Under the pieces are notes generated by a model. It was not told where the DNA came from and searched no databases. It saw only the letters and a list, made by a program, of their open reading frames with translations. DNA of 39,941 nucleotides from Candidatus Woesearchaeota archaeon CG10_big_fil_rev_8_21_14_0_10_32_9 (lineage in GTDB: Archaea > Nanobdellota > Nanobdellia > Woesearchaeales > 21-14-0-10-32-9): positions 1 through 39,941 of the forward strand of contig PCYF01000029.1 in NCBI GenBank assembly GCA_002762915.1, read 5' to 3'. Of the stretch, positions 1 to 8,852 are shown piece by piece; within the stretch, counting starts at the first letter, position 1; every line of letters begins with the position of its first letter. Made by a program: the position numbers and the translations under genes.

Positions 1-1
1 T

Positions 2-646
2 GAGCAAGAGTATTTTGGTTGTCCTACTTGTGCAAATGCAAATGAAGATCCTGATAAAGACAGATATACAAATGCAGAAGAATGTAAAAGCGGAACTGAT
101 CCTCTTGATAAAAATAGCGTCCCTACTTTCGAAAAATTAAATATGGTTGCAATAATTTTATTAGCATTAGGCGGACTCTTATTTTTAGGAGGAATTGGAA
201 TTTTGATCTACTCTTACTTGAAAGATAAAGATTTTTCTCAAGTATTTTCTGGAAGTAATAGTTCATCAAAAGAATCTAAAGATTTGGAAGATTTTGCAAT
301 AGATGAAACTATGCCTAGACCAGAATCGATAGTAAATATACGAAAAAATCTAACTCCAGAAGAATTACAAATTAGAGAACAGAAAATGCAATCATCATCC
401 AAATCCAAGAAAATAGATAGAAAAAAATTATTTGAAGAGTTTGGTAACTCAACATCTTATAAATCTCCTGTGAAAGAAGCTCCAAGAGAAGTTAAAATAC
501 AAAAAGAAGCTACAAAAGAAAAACCAGATCCTATCATAAAAAAAGAATATGTTGAAGTAAACGCCGTCGGCAAAAATAAACCTGAAGAAGATATATTCAA
601 AAAATTAGCAAAGGTAAATAAAGCCAAATCTAAGTCTAAAAAGTAA
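2..646 (+). CDS. 5'-truncated surface protein: Tsp3/EF-hand-like Ca-binding segment, C-terminal TM anchor, Lys-rich tail
   Basis: Frame is open from base 2 (EQEYFGCPTCANANEDPDKDRYTNAEECKSGTDPLDKNS...), upstream of the ATG at 143, so 143 is probably not the real start. DPDKDRYTNAEE resembles a thrombospondin-3/dockerin-like Ca loop; one TM (MVAIILLALGGLLFLGGIGILIYSY). Confidence 0.65.
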   Translation, partial: EQEYFGCPTCANANEDPDKDRYTNAEECKSGTDPLDKNSVPTFEKLNMVAIILLALGGLLFLGGIGILIYSYLKDKDFSQVFSGSNSSSKESKDLEDFAIDETMPRPESIVNIRKNLTPEELQIREQKMQSSSKSKKIDRKKLFEEFGNSTSYKSPVKEAPREVKIQKEATKEKPDPIIKKEYVEVNAVGKNKPEEDIFKKLAKVNKAKSKSKK

Positions 647-747
647 ACTTACAAAATAATATATATTATAAATTATGTGTGACTATATTACAAAAATTAA
701 CTATCTATGATGCATAAATTCGATAGATGAACTAACAAGATGATAAA

Positions 748-1221
748 ATGAAAAAAGCACAAACTCAACAAGTATTCATATACATAATGGTAATTTTAGT
801 TGTTGGAGCAATATTATTATTGGGCTACAAATCTATAAACGATATAATGAACAAGTCTTGCGCTGTGGATGAAGCAACATTCAAAAATGATTTTAGTCAA
901 TTATTAGAAAGAAATTCTGGCTATGGCGATATATATAGAACTCCGTTGGGAGTGCCTTGTGATGTTGACGCAATATGTTTTGTGAATAAAACAGTTACAA
1001 ATCCGGAAACAAAAATTACAAATCCTTTAATACTACAGTCATATCAAGCAGGAGCAAAAGACAACGTTTTTGTAGTAAAAGGGACAACAATAAAACCCTT
1101 ATTGACTAAAGATAATTTGGAAGTAAAAGATCAATTCTTTTGTGTAAATAATACTGCGGGTAAATTTAGCATAGTCTTAGAAGGAATTGGAAAAGGAATA
1201 GTTCAAGTAAGTAAATCTTGA
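748..1221 (+). CDS. pilin-like single-TM protein
   Basis: N-terminus MKKAQTQQVFIYIMVILVVGAILLLGYK: basic residues, A/Q junction, then a hydrophobic helix. Confidence 0.7.
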   Translation: MKKAQTQQVFIYIMVILVVGAILLLGYKSINDIMNKSCAVDEATFKNDFSQLLERNSGYGDIYRTPLGVPCDVDAICFVNKTVTNPETKITNPLILQSYQAGAKDNVFVVKGTTIKPLLTKDNLEVKDQFFCVNNTAGKFSIVLEGIGKGIVQVSKS

Positions 1222-1268
1222 ATTGAATTTATAAAAAGATAATAAGATAACAATTATAGGCAAAAAAG

Positions 1269-2321
1269 ATGCGCCCAAAAAAACAAGATAACAAAGGTCA
1301 ACTCCAAATAAGTTTCAATTGGATATTTGTCCTCATTGTGGGCGCAATAATATTATTATTCTTTATAACTTCTTTAACAAAAGAAACTGACTCTTCTAAA
1401 ACTCAACTTGCGCAAAAAGCGAGTGCAAGATTAGACGCAGTTTTCGCAGTAATACAACAAAATCCAGATTCAGTACAAATTCACGACGCACCAAATTATG
1501 AACTAGATTTTTACTGCACCGAAGAAGGACATTACTACGCTCTTAAAGACAGTTCAACAAAAAACTACCTAGAAAACGAACACATCTTCGCACCAGAAAC
1601 GATAGGCAAAGCAAAATTAGTAAGTTGGACGAAAACTTTTTCAGCACCATTTCCAGTATCTTCCATACTATATCTTTCTGATGAAAAAAATCAGTATGTT
1701 TTCATAACTGCAGATCCAAAAATTGAAAAACTCTATGAAGATTTTCCAGATAAATTTTCCAAAAAAAATGTAACGTCCAGCCAGGACATAATTGATGAAG
1801 GGTTTAGAAAATATATTATAATAACTGATGCATTGCCTGTAGCATCAAACATAAACAATGAAGTTAGAAAAAAAACTCAAGCAATAATAGTTGTATCTAG
1901 TGAGACTGCTTCTGATGTGTATGGATATGGAAACTTAAAATATTATGAGGAAGGATCATCTACATCAATAAATAAACCATATGTAGGTCAAGAACTTTTA
2001 TTTGCAGGAATCGTTTCCGGAAATTCAGAATTATATTCGTGCGGACTAAGTAAAGTTCTGGAAAAGACAAAAATAGTTGCGCAAACTAACTTACTAAGAA
2101 CACAAGCATTGAAAGACCAATACGATTTAACATACACCGGAAGATGTTCAACGTTCTACGGTTTAGTGACCCAAGGATATATTCAAAATCTCACAGAATC
2201 AGCAAGCAACTTTGAGACTTCAGATACAACTAAGAACTACAAGAAATTTTACGATTCAATGACTGATTTACAAAGAGTAAACGAAAATATATTGAGAAGT
2301 GATTGTACATTATTATACTGA
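1269..2321 (+). CDS. pilin-like (class III signal) membrane protein
   Basis: N-terminus KKQDNKGQLQISFNWIFVLIVGAIILLFF. Confidence 0.7.
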   Translation: MRPKKQDNKGQLQISFNWIFVLIVGAIILLFFITSLTKETDSSKTQLAQKASARLDAVFAVIQQNPDSVQIHDAPNYELDFYCTEEGHYYALKDSSTKNYLENEHIFAPETIGKAKLVSWTKTFSAPFPVSSILYLSDEKNQYVFITADPKIEKLYEDFPDKFSKKNVTSSQDIIDEGFRKYIIITDALPVASNINNEVRKKTQAIIVVSSETASDVYGYGNLKYYEEGSSTSINKPYVGQELLFAGIVSGNSELYSCGLSKVLEKTKIVAQTNLLRTQALKDQYDLTYTGRCSTFYGLVTQGYIQNLTESASNFETSDTTKNYKKFYDSMTDLQRVNENILRSDCTLLY

Positions 2322-2350
2322 ATCAGATTAAATAATATTTGAATAAATAA

Positions 2351-2863
2351 TTGAGATTGATTAAATTGAATATAAGTAAAAAAGGACAAATACAAAGCGG
2401 AGAAACCGTAACAGTAGTTATAATTCTAATAATTTTAATAGTGCTCGGAATAGTTTACGCAGCGAATTCAAAGATAGCGGGATTACAAAAAGACAACGAA
2501 AAACAAAAAGAAATAGATGGAATGAAAATCGCAGTACTTGCTGCAGGAATGGACGAATTAAAATGCTCAGTATATTCTGCTAAAGTAAGTACTTGTCTAG
2601 ATTTGTACAGACTTTCCGCATTCAGTGAAACTGTGAGTCAGAATTTATATTCCTCAAAAGAATATTATTTCAACACATTTAGAAACTCGAAGATAGAAGT
2701 AAACATAATAGTAAACGATACGTATGTAGAGAACATAGTGTTATACGACTTTAATAATTCTGAAAATAAATCCTCTTCTCCAATATTTTTCCCATTAACA
2801 GTATCGGATCCAGTTTCAAAGATAAATTATTTTTCAATAATGGAAGTAAGAACATACAACTAA
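2351..2863 (+). CDS. pilin-like membrane protein
   Basis: ISKKGQIQSGETVTVVIILIILIVLGIVYAAN; TTG start, with an alternative in-frame TTG at 2366. Confidence 0.65.
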   Translation: MRLIKLNISKKGQIQSGETVTVVIILIILIVLGIVYAANSKIAGLQKDNEKQKEIDGMKIAVLAAGMDELKCSVYSAKVSTCLDLYRLSAFSETVSQNLYSSKEYYFNTFRNSKIEVNIIVNDTYVENIVLYDFNNSENKSSSPIFFPLTVSDPVSKINYFSIMEVRTYN

Positions 2864-2880
2864 AATAACTAAAAACAAAA

Positions 2881-3378
2881 ATGAACGAAAAACAAATAAG
2901 AAAAAAAGGACAAATAGAAATAATGGGATTGCTTGTAATAGTAATACTCATAAGTTTAGTTATTTTCTTTTCTCTTTCATTTAACTTAAAAAATTCTGTA
3001 AATGAAGCACCAGTAAAACAAGATTTCAAAGATGCACAAACCACAGGAAATTTCGGAACTACTCTTTTGGAAACAACAACAAATTGTTCAAGATCTATCA
3101 GAGACCTTTTGAGCGACTGTGCATTTACACAAGAAGTAAATTGTGCAGGCCAAACTTCTTGCCAGCTTGCAAATAATTCAATAAACCGAATTTTAGAAGA
3201 GACGCTAGATAAGTGGAACTACAACTATACCTTACAAATCTCAAGTGATTCTGAACTTGTAACAGATTTTAACAAAACTGGCTGTGACCCTGCTAAAACT
3301 AAAAGTGTAACTACAGATATAACTCCCTTTGGAACAACCTTTAGTTCAATGAAATTGACTCTAAAAATCTGTAGATAA
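2881..3378 (+). CDS. pilin-like membrane protein
   Basis: RKKGQIEIMGLLVIVILISLVIFFSLSF. Confidence 0.7.
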   Translation: MNEKQIRKKGQIEIMGLLVIVILISLVIFFSLSFNLKNSVNEAPVKQDFKDAQTTGNFGTTLLETTTNCSRSIRDLLSDCAFTQEVNCAGQTSCQLANNSINRILEETLDKWNYNYTLQISSDSELVTDFNKTGCDPAKTKSVTTDITPFGTTFSSMKLTLKICR

Positions 3379-3399
3379 ATCCTTAAATTCTTAGAAAGA

Positions 3400-3407
3400 T
3401 TTATATA
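3400..3407 (+). promoter_or_regulatory. TATA-like box upstream of the six-Cys pilin-like genes
   Basis: tttatata about 45 nt upstream of the ATG at 3452. Confidence 0.5.
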
Positions 3408-3451
3408 GGCCTTTCGATGATATAAGAAAATACTCTTAAGAGGTGTTACTG

Positions 3452-3712
3452 ATGAAAAAAGGAGAATTAAGCGTTAACATAATAATCGTGGCCGCAATAG
3501 CACTTATTATACTAGTTATTTTAGCAGTATTATTATTTAAAACAGGAAATGACCTGAGATTGGGAACTTCTTGTCAAGGATTACAAGGAATTTGTCAACC
3601 ACAAGAACTAGGATGCTCAGATTTAAATGATCCTGATGGCGGAATAACTTATATACAACACATGACTGCAAAATGTACATCAAATTCAGATGTTTGTTGT
3701 ATTAAACAATAA
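3452..3712 (+). CDS. small pilin-like protein with six-Cys C-terminal microdomain
   Basis: MKKGELSVNIIIVAAIALIILVILAVLLF; SD-like aggtg at 3441 favours ATG 3452 over the GTG 3443 in the ORF track; C..C..C..C..CC pattern. Confidence 0.7.
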   Translation: MKKGELSVNIIIVAAIALIILVILAVLLFKTGNDLRLGTSCQGLQGICQPQELGCSDLNDPDGGITYIQHMTAKCTSNSDVCCIKQ

Positions 3713-3730
3713 ATTTAGAGGTGTAAACTC

Positions 3731-3982
3731 ATGAAGAAAGGAGAATTAAGCGTTAACATACTGATTGTAGCGGCTTTAGCCCTTTTAATTTTAATAATAC
3801 TTGTAGTGTTATTAGGAAAGAGCACAAAGAACCTAGATACAGGACTTGATTGTGTACAAAAAGGCGGAAAATGTGTTCCAAGTTTGACTTGTCCAGTAGG
3901 ACAAAATATTCCTGAAGGGGTATGTGCACAAAGCTCATCTGCAACATACGAGTGTTGTAAACTTCTAGCAACAGGAGAATAA
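3731..3982 (+). CDS. small pilin-like protein with six-Cys microdomain, paralogue of the preceding gene
   Basis: MKKGELSVNILIVAALALLILIILVVLL; gaggtg SD; same cysteine pattern. Confidence 0.75.
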   Translation: MKKGELSVNILIVAALALLILIILVVLLGKSTKNLDTGLDCVQKGGKCVPSLTCPVGQNIPEGVCAQSSSATYECCKLLATGE

Positions 3983-3985
3983 ATA

Positions 3986-4738
3986 ATGAATAGAAGGGGA
4001 ATGGGTTGGGAAACAATACTTTCTATAACTATTTTAATTGCAATTATAGTAATAACATTCGGAATTCTTACGAATACTTATGCTGGTTGGAAACTAGTAA
4101 AAGACGACTGTAAAGGCACTTGTAGAATCTCTACTACTTGTGAAGTCGGAGAAACAAAAATGAGCGAAACTTGTTACAAGGCCGGAAAAAAACAGGATGG
4201 AATTTGCTGTTTATCTTTGGACGATCTTCAGAACAAGAATTCTTCAAATTCTACAAACTCTGCATCTAATAGTAATTCTAACGGCAATTCAAATAGCAAC
4301 TCTAATGGCAACTCAAATGGTGCCTCTAATTCTGGAGGAACAACTACGACTGGTCAAGGAACTCCAATTATAGAAATTAGAAAAGGTCAAGATGATGTAA
4401 CCAAAATACTTGGAGGAACAACTCAAACTTTAACAGCGGGTCAAACATACAATTACAGAGTATGGGCAGCTCAACAAGATCATCTGTATTGCACAATAAA
4501 AATGCTAAATTCTTCAAATTCTGAATTAACTCAAGTACAAGGAATGAGTCTTCAAATGATAGATGCACCATGTTCAGATGCTGCAAATTCAAATTCTAAA
4601 CAACAACAAATAGCTTTAACTCCTCAATTTATTTCTGGAGATCAAAACGTCTACAAAATGACTGTTGTTGTTCATAACTTGACTGGCGGAACTGTCGCTT
4701 CAACATCAGTTAACTTCCTGGTGCAACAAACCTCTTAA
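3986..4738 (+). CDS. pilin-like protein: six-Cys domain, Asn/Ser-rich linker, predicted beta-rich C-terminal domain
   Basis: MNRRGMGWETILSITILIAIIVITFGI; CKGTCRISTTCEVGETKMSETCYKAGKKQDGICC; NSNSNGNSNSNSNGNSNGASNSGG. Confidence 0.7.
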   Translation: MNRRGMGWETILSITILIAIIVITFGILTNTYAGWKLVKDDCKGTCRISTTCEVGETKMSETCYKAGKKQDGICCLSLDDLQNKNSSNSTNSASNSNSNGNSNSNSNGNSNGASNSGGTTTTGQGTPIIEIRKGQDDVTKILGGTTQTLTAGQTYNYRVWAAQQDHLYCTIKMLNSSNSELTQVQGMSLQMIDAPCSDAANSNSKQQQIALTPQFISGDQNVYKMTVVVHNLTGGTVASTSVNFLVQQTS

Positions 4739-4799
4739 ATTTCTTGAAATTGTATCCTGCTCTAATAAACCCAAGTTATTCTCAGAAGTTTACAAAACT

Positions 4800-4807
4800 T
4801 TTATATA
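4800..4807 (+). promoter_or_regulatory. TATA-like box
   Basis: aaacttttatatactc about 32 nt upstream of the ATG at 4839. Confidence 0.55.
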
Positions 4808-4838
4808 CTCGTGAAGACAAGAGGAACATAGAGGACAA

Positions 4839-4937
4839 ATGAGCATATCTTTAAAAGTACTGTCGGGATTGATCATAGCAGGAATTCTGATAACTTTACT
4901 TGTGCTAATAACTCTTAAGATGGTGGGAAATGTCTAA
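4839..4937 (+). CDS. 32-aa single-TM microprotein
   Basis: MSISLKVLSGLIIAGILITLLVLITLKMVGNV*, not in the ORF track because of length; preceded by a TATA box; its end overlaps the next ATG (4930) by 8 nt. Confidence 0.6.
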   Translation: MSISLKVLSGLIIAGILITLLVLITLKMVGNV

Positions 4938-6378
4938 ATCTATTAATAAAAAAGGGGAATCAGCGTCTGCACCTGAAGTTCCTGTGGAATTACTACTTTG
5001 GATTGCAGGATTTCTAATAATCTTATCTGTAATATATATAATAATAAACTCAGGCTCTACCGCGGCTCAAGAATCAGTGTGTAGAGATAGTGTAATAATA
5101 AAAGGAAAAGCAAATCTGGTAATAAATAACATAGAAGTCTTTTCTAAAGCCACGCCTCTGATTTGCGAACCAATAGATAAAGGAAATCTTGATTCAGACA
5201 GAGAAACAATAAAAAGACAAATAGCTGACATGGCTGCTCAATGTTGGTGGATGTATGCTGAAGGAGGAATAACTGATCTTTTTGACAGTACTCAAAATCA
5301 AAAAGGATGCGGGGTATGTTATTTTTTCTCAATAAGAGATAATTTGGATGAAGGTCAAAAAAATAAAACATTCTTTCAAGAACCTGCGCGAAGTCCAAAG
5401 TTTATTTCTTCTCAAGAACTATACAACTACATGATGGGAAATAATTACAATGCAAAACTATTGTCAGGGGGAGGAACCATAAATTATGTAGGAGATATTT
5501 ATGAATTTGAACATGAAATTGTTTTGCCTCCATCTGTTCAAGAAGTAAGATTAAGTCAAATTCAATATATTTCTGGAGACTACTTAGAAGATTTTTCAGG
5601 AGTAATATCTCAAGAAACAAAAAACAAAGTAAGAGAAATAGGAAATCATTTACTGGAGAAAGATGCAGGAAGTCTTCTTGTTCTAGTTGCGGACAAATTT
5701 GATTCGCTTGACAAATCGAGAGCAAGAAGATTCATAGAAAACATAGGCCTTAACACGGAAAAAGACAAATATGATGCGCTTCTTGTTTTAATAGATTTAG
5801 ATTCAAGCAAAATACGAATACAAATGGGTGCGGACTTAGAAAAATATGTTAATGAATACGACCTAAGTAATATGATGAGCCAAGCATTTGCAGGAGAAAT
5901 AGTTTCAAATGAAGATCTAAATAATAGAATAGTAGAATTACTTAAAAAAATAGAGGATAAATTGGCTGGTGAATATGATTATTTAGCACATCTAGGTATT
6001 GACAGCAGATCATACTATGCATACATTTCAAATAGAGGAACAACTTTTTCAATTGTTGATCACATAGTTTCAGAGAAAAAATATGTTGTTGCATATATGA
6101 GTAGTAGCAGTCAAACAACTTGGTTAGACGGTATATTAGCAAATCCCGGATCAACTGCGGCGGCCACAGGAGTTGCAGCATTAAGTGCTGCAATAATTTA
6201 TTTTACGGGCGGAACAACGACAAAGTTTGTTCTAGCTGCGGATGTAATTGCATTTGGAAGTTCAGAAACTCTGGGAGATGGTTTAAATGCAATATTAGGA
6301 AATGTTAAAACAGATAGACCAAATTATATACTAGTAACAAGAGCATCAGAAGTATCAAGTAACTGCAAAGTTGATTAG
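4930..6378 (+). CDS. class III-signal-like membrane protein with TPM (DUF477-like) domain
   Basis: INKKGESASAPEVPVELLLWIAGFLIILSVIYIIINSG, then a TPM-like segment GDYLEDFSGVISQETKNKVREIGNHLLEKDAGSLLVLVAD...DKYDALLVLIDLDSSKIRIQMGADLEKYVNEYDLSNMM; second hydrophobic stretch near the C-terminus. Confidence 0.75.
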   Translation: MSKSINKKGESASAPEVPVELLLWIAGFLIILSVIYIIINSGSTAAQESVCRDSVIIKGKANLVINNIEVFSKATPLICEPIDKGNLDSDRETIKRQIADMAAQCWWMYAEGGITDLFDSTQNQKGCGVCYFFSIRDNLDEGQKNKTFFQEPARSPKFISSQELYNYMMGNNYNAKLLSGGGTINYVGDIYEFEHEIVLPPSVQEVRLSQIQYISGDYLEDFSGVISQETKNKVREIGNHLLEKDAGSLLVLVADKFDSLDKSRARRFIENIGLNTEKDKYDALLVLIDLDSSKIRIQMGADLEKYVNEYDLSNMMSQAFAGEIVSNEDLNNRIVELLKKIEDKLAGEYDYLAHLGIDSRSYYAYISNRGTTFSIVDHIVSEKKYVVAYMSSSSQTTWLDGILANPGSTAAATGVAALSAAIIYFTGGTTTKFVLAADVIAFGSSETLGDGLNAILGNVKTDRPNYILVTRASEVSSNCKVD

Positions 6379-6444
6379 TTAACGACTCGCTGCGCATTTA
6401 AATTAAATTAAATAAAAAATAAAAGAAATGAATGAGGACAAAAA

Positions 6445-6567
6445 ATGGACGTACCAATGCTTGCAATTTGGATAATAATTATAGCAATAGTTTTGGTAAT
6501 AATGTTTGGATTCATATTTCCAAACATTGTGAAAGAAATGACAGGATACCTAGGCGTATTATTTTGA
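6445..6567 (+). CDS. 40-aa single-TM microprotein
   Basis: MDVPMLAIWIIIIAIVLVIMFGFIFPNIVKEMTGYLGVLF*, not in the ORF track; ends 2 nt before the next ATG at 6570. Confidence 0.6.
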   Translation: MDVPMLAIWIIIIAIVLVIMFGFIFPNIVKEMTGYLGVLF

Positions 6568-6569
6568 AA

Positions 6570-7475
6570 ATGAACAAAAAAGGAATATTCGGTTTAGTCT
6601 TAAGTGTAGTTGGAGCACTATTAGTTTTTTTTCTAATATATGCTGCATTTTTACGACCTGAAATATATACTGATATGTGGGATTCAATATCTAACACATT
6701 CTCTCTACCCGAACAAGATCCATATCCTTGGGAAATAAACATAAATGCACAACGAGCACAAGCTATGGAATCATTTCAAGATATTGTAAAACAATTCAAC
6801 AGAACTGCGGAAAATCGCGCAGCATATGTTCCAGAAGATATACCTATTAGTGATACGAAAGGAAATTGTTTCGGAGGCTTTTCAGCTCTGCCCACATCAT
6901 TTTTTGATAATAAATTTTCAATAAGAATAAGAAAAGAGTCTACTGGGATGTCTTTACAACTAATGGAAACAAGAGAACTTGCTGATCAAGATCCAACAAA
7001 AAATAAAGTTGTAACAAGATTGCCTGCGAGCTCAAAGTATTACATCTCAAATTATTCTCCGTGCGTAATATATGATGCGAGTGCAGAAATATTACTAGAC
7101 CGGGCAGTAGTCAATTCAGATCTAGAAGGAATAATAGATAAATTTGGATTTCAACAAAATGTTGAAGGAATAAATCTTTATGAACCTGACAAAATAACCT
7201 TTTTTCTCAAACCAGACGGAACTCAAGATTACACAGTTGATTTCAAACCCGGAGAAGATAGATACACTTATTATATTTTCAAAGTACTTGATGATCATGG
7301 AAACTCATTATGTTTAATTCCAACAAGTGATAATTCTGTCTGTAATGTTGAAAACAAAGCAATAACTGAAGGATGCCTTGATAAAGAATCATCTAATGGA
7401 AATTTGTACAGTGCATTAACCGGAGATTTAAAAGGAGCAATATGTAGAGGGTACTCCTCTGCAGATTTGATATGA
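6570..7475 (+). CDS. pilin-like membrane protein
   Basis: MNKKGIFGLVLSVVGALLVFFLIYAAF; the ORF-track start at 6432 adds a low-hydrophobicity extension that is out of frame over the 6445-6567 microprotein. Confidence 0.75.
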   Translation: MNKKGIFGLVLSVVGALLVFFLIYAAFLRPEIYTDMWDSISNTFSLPEQDPYPWEININAQRAQAMESFQDIVKQFNRTAENRAAYVPEDIPISDTKGNCFGGFSALPTSFFDNKFSIRIRKESTGMSLQLMETRELADQDPTKNKVVTRLPASSKYYISNYSPCVIYDASAEILLDRAVVNSDLEGIIDKFGFQQNVEGINLYEPDKITFFLKPDGTQDYTVDFKPGEDRYTYYIFKVLDDHGNSLCLIPTSDNSVCNVENKAITEGCLDKESSNGNLYSALTGDLKGAICRGYSSADLI

Positions 7476-7543
7476 TCGAAAAGTATATGTGTATTTGTGA
7501 AAAAATAAAAATATGAAAATATGAAACTAATAAAGGTGATAAA

Positions 7544-7927
7544 ATGAATAAAAAAGGCGGAATGTGGAACATAGTGATTGGCGCATTTGCGGCGGTGCTT
7601 ATAATAATAATATATTTTACAATTGTGGGAAAAACAGACACAAACACAATAACTGATGCAAGTAACTCAATAACTGTAAATTCTGATGGAGATGAATTCA
7701 ACAACATGATAGATCCATGTCCGTGCGGTTCTCCTCCAAATCAAAATAATAAAAAAATATCTGTAGATGGTTACTTGTATTGCCAATCAGGATTTAGCGA
7801 AGAACAATGCAATAAAATAATAACTGAACAGAAGTTTGCAGGATTTGAAGTAAAAGAATATCGTGGAGAAAAATTATGCATTTACAAAAAGACGTCCGAA
7901 ATGAATAGTAAATGTCCTACAGTTTAA
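7544..7927 (+). CDS. pilin-like membrane protein
   Basis: MNKKGGMWNIVIGAFAAVLIIIIYFTIVG; SD-like aaggtgat upstream. Confidence 0.75.
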   Translation: MNKKGGMWNIVIGAFAAVLIIIIYFTIVGKTDTNTITDASNSITVNSDGDEFNNMIDPCPCGSPPNQNNKKISVDGYLYCQSGFSEEQCNKIITEQKFAGFEVKEYRGEKLCIYKKTSEMNSKCPTV

Positions 7928-7952
7928 GTGTCAAGAAATTTAGAGAATTACT

Positions 7953-8813
7953 ATGAGTAAAATTAATGAAAGAGGAAGAGTCAAAATAATTGGAAATAAA
8001 AGAGGAGGGTTGTACAATTCTTTAACTTCTCTAATTATATTTGGAATAATGTTGGCGGCAACCATTTTCTTGATAATAAACATATTTTCACAGAACAACA
8101 ACCAAAGCGATGAAAGTTTAAAATTACTAAAAACTACAATAGAAACTGTTTCTGAAACATCACTAAGTGAAAAATTCATAAGTATAGATATAGATAAAGA
8201 AACCGCGCTAATAGGCTTTAATCCTGGAGCTGATGCAAATTTTCAATACACTTTTCAGGGATTTACTCCCGAAGAAAAAAATGTATTCTTCATGAAAGGA
8301 TTCTTTATGGATAAACCTGACAAATGCAACATAGACAAAGCTTGCCTGTGCTTGTGCCGAGGATACAATTATATGACTAAAGCAGATTATCCTCAAATGA
8401 CTGTCCAAGATGCACACATAGTTTGTGAAAAAGAACTAGTATGTACAAGTCTTGAAGATGTGGAATTTAGAGATATGAAAATGCCAGATGTGTTTGATGA
8501 TAATATGGGCAGAACAGCAAATCTTCCTGATGGTGTGACTGAGAGAAAAGATCACTACTGGACAAATGGATTTATTATACTAAGATCTGATAAAATAGAC
8601 AACACTAAATATGAACAGTACATAATATCTACAACTACGAATGGTGGAAGAGGTGGAGGCGTTTCTCAAGTAAAAGTAAGTCATCCTCTTGTTGTTTCAG
8701 GATATATGGACTATTCTCCGTTACGATTCATAGATGCAGTAGTATACTCTGATGCTAACGGAAAAATAGGTGTTTGTTTAAAATCAAATTGTAATATTAC
8801 ATTATTTACATAA
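7953..8813 (+). CDS. pilin-like membrane protein, Cys-rich ectodomain
   Basis: GNKRGGLYNSLTSLIIFGIMLAATIFLIINIF; CNIDKACLCLCRGYNY. Confidence 0.7.
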   Translation: MSKINERGRVKIIGNKRGGLYNSLTSLIIFGIMLAATIFLIINIFSQNNNQSDESLKLLKTTIETVSETSLSEKFISIDIDKETALIGFNPGADANFQYTFQGFTPEEKNVFFMKGFFMDKPDKCNIDKACLCLCRGYNYMTKADYPQMTVQDAHIVCEKELVCTSLEDVEFRDMKMPDVFDDNMGRTANLPDGVTERKDHYWTNGFIILRSDKIDNTKYEQYIISTTTNGGRGGGVSQVKVSHPLVVSGYMDYSPLRFIDAVVYSDANGKIGVCLKSNCNITLFT

Positions 8814-8852
8814 GAAATATTCACATAAAAAATAAAAGAAAGTGGGGAAAGT

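Noticed and set aside
700-740. Imperfect inverted repeat (atctat...atagat) upstream of 748
   Set aside because: Only about 6 bp of pairing in AT-rich DNA; expected by chance.
6120-6308. 62-aa + strand ORF
   Set aside because: Shifted frame inside the TPM-domain gene.
6432-6569. N-terminal extension of the 347-aa ORF
   Set aside because: No signal-like features; overlaps a more plausible microprotein in another frame; the class III motif begins at 6570.
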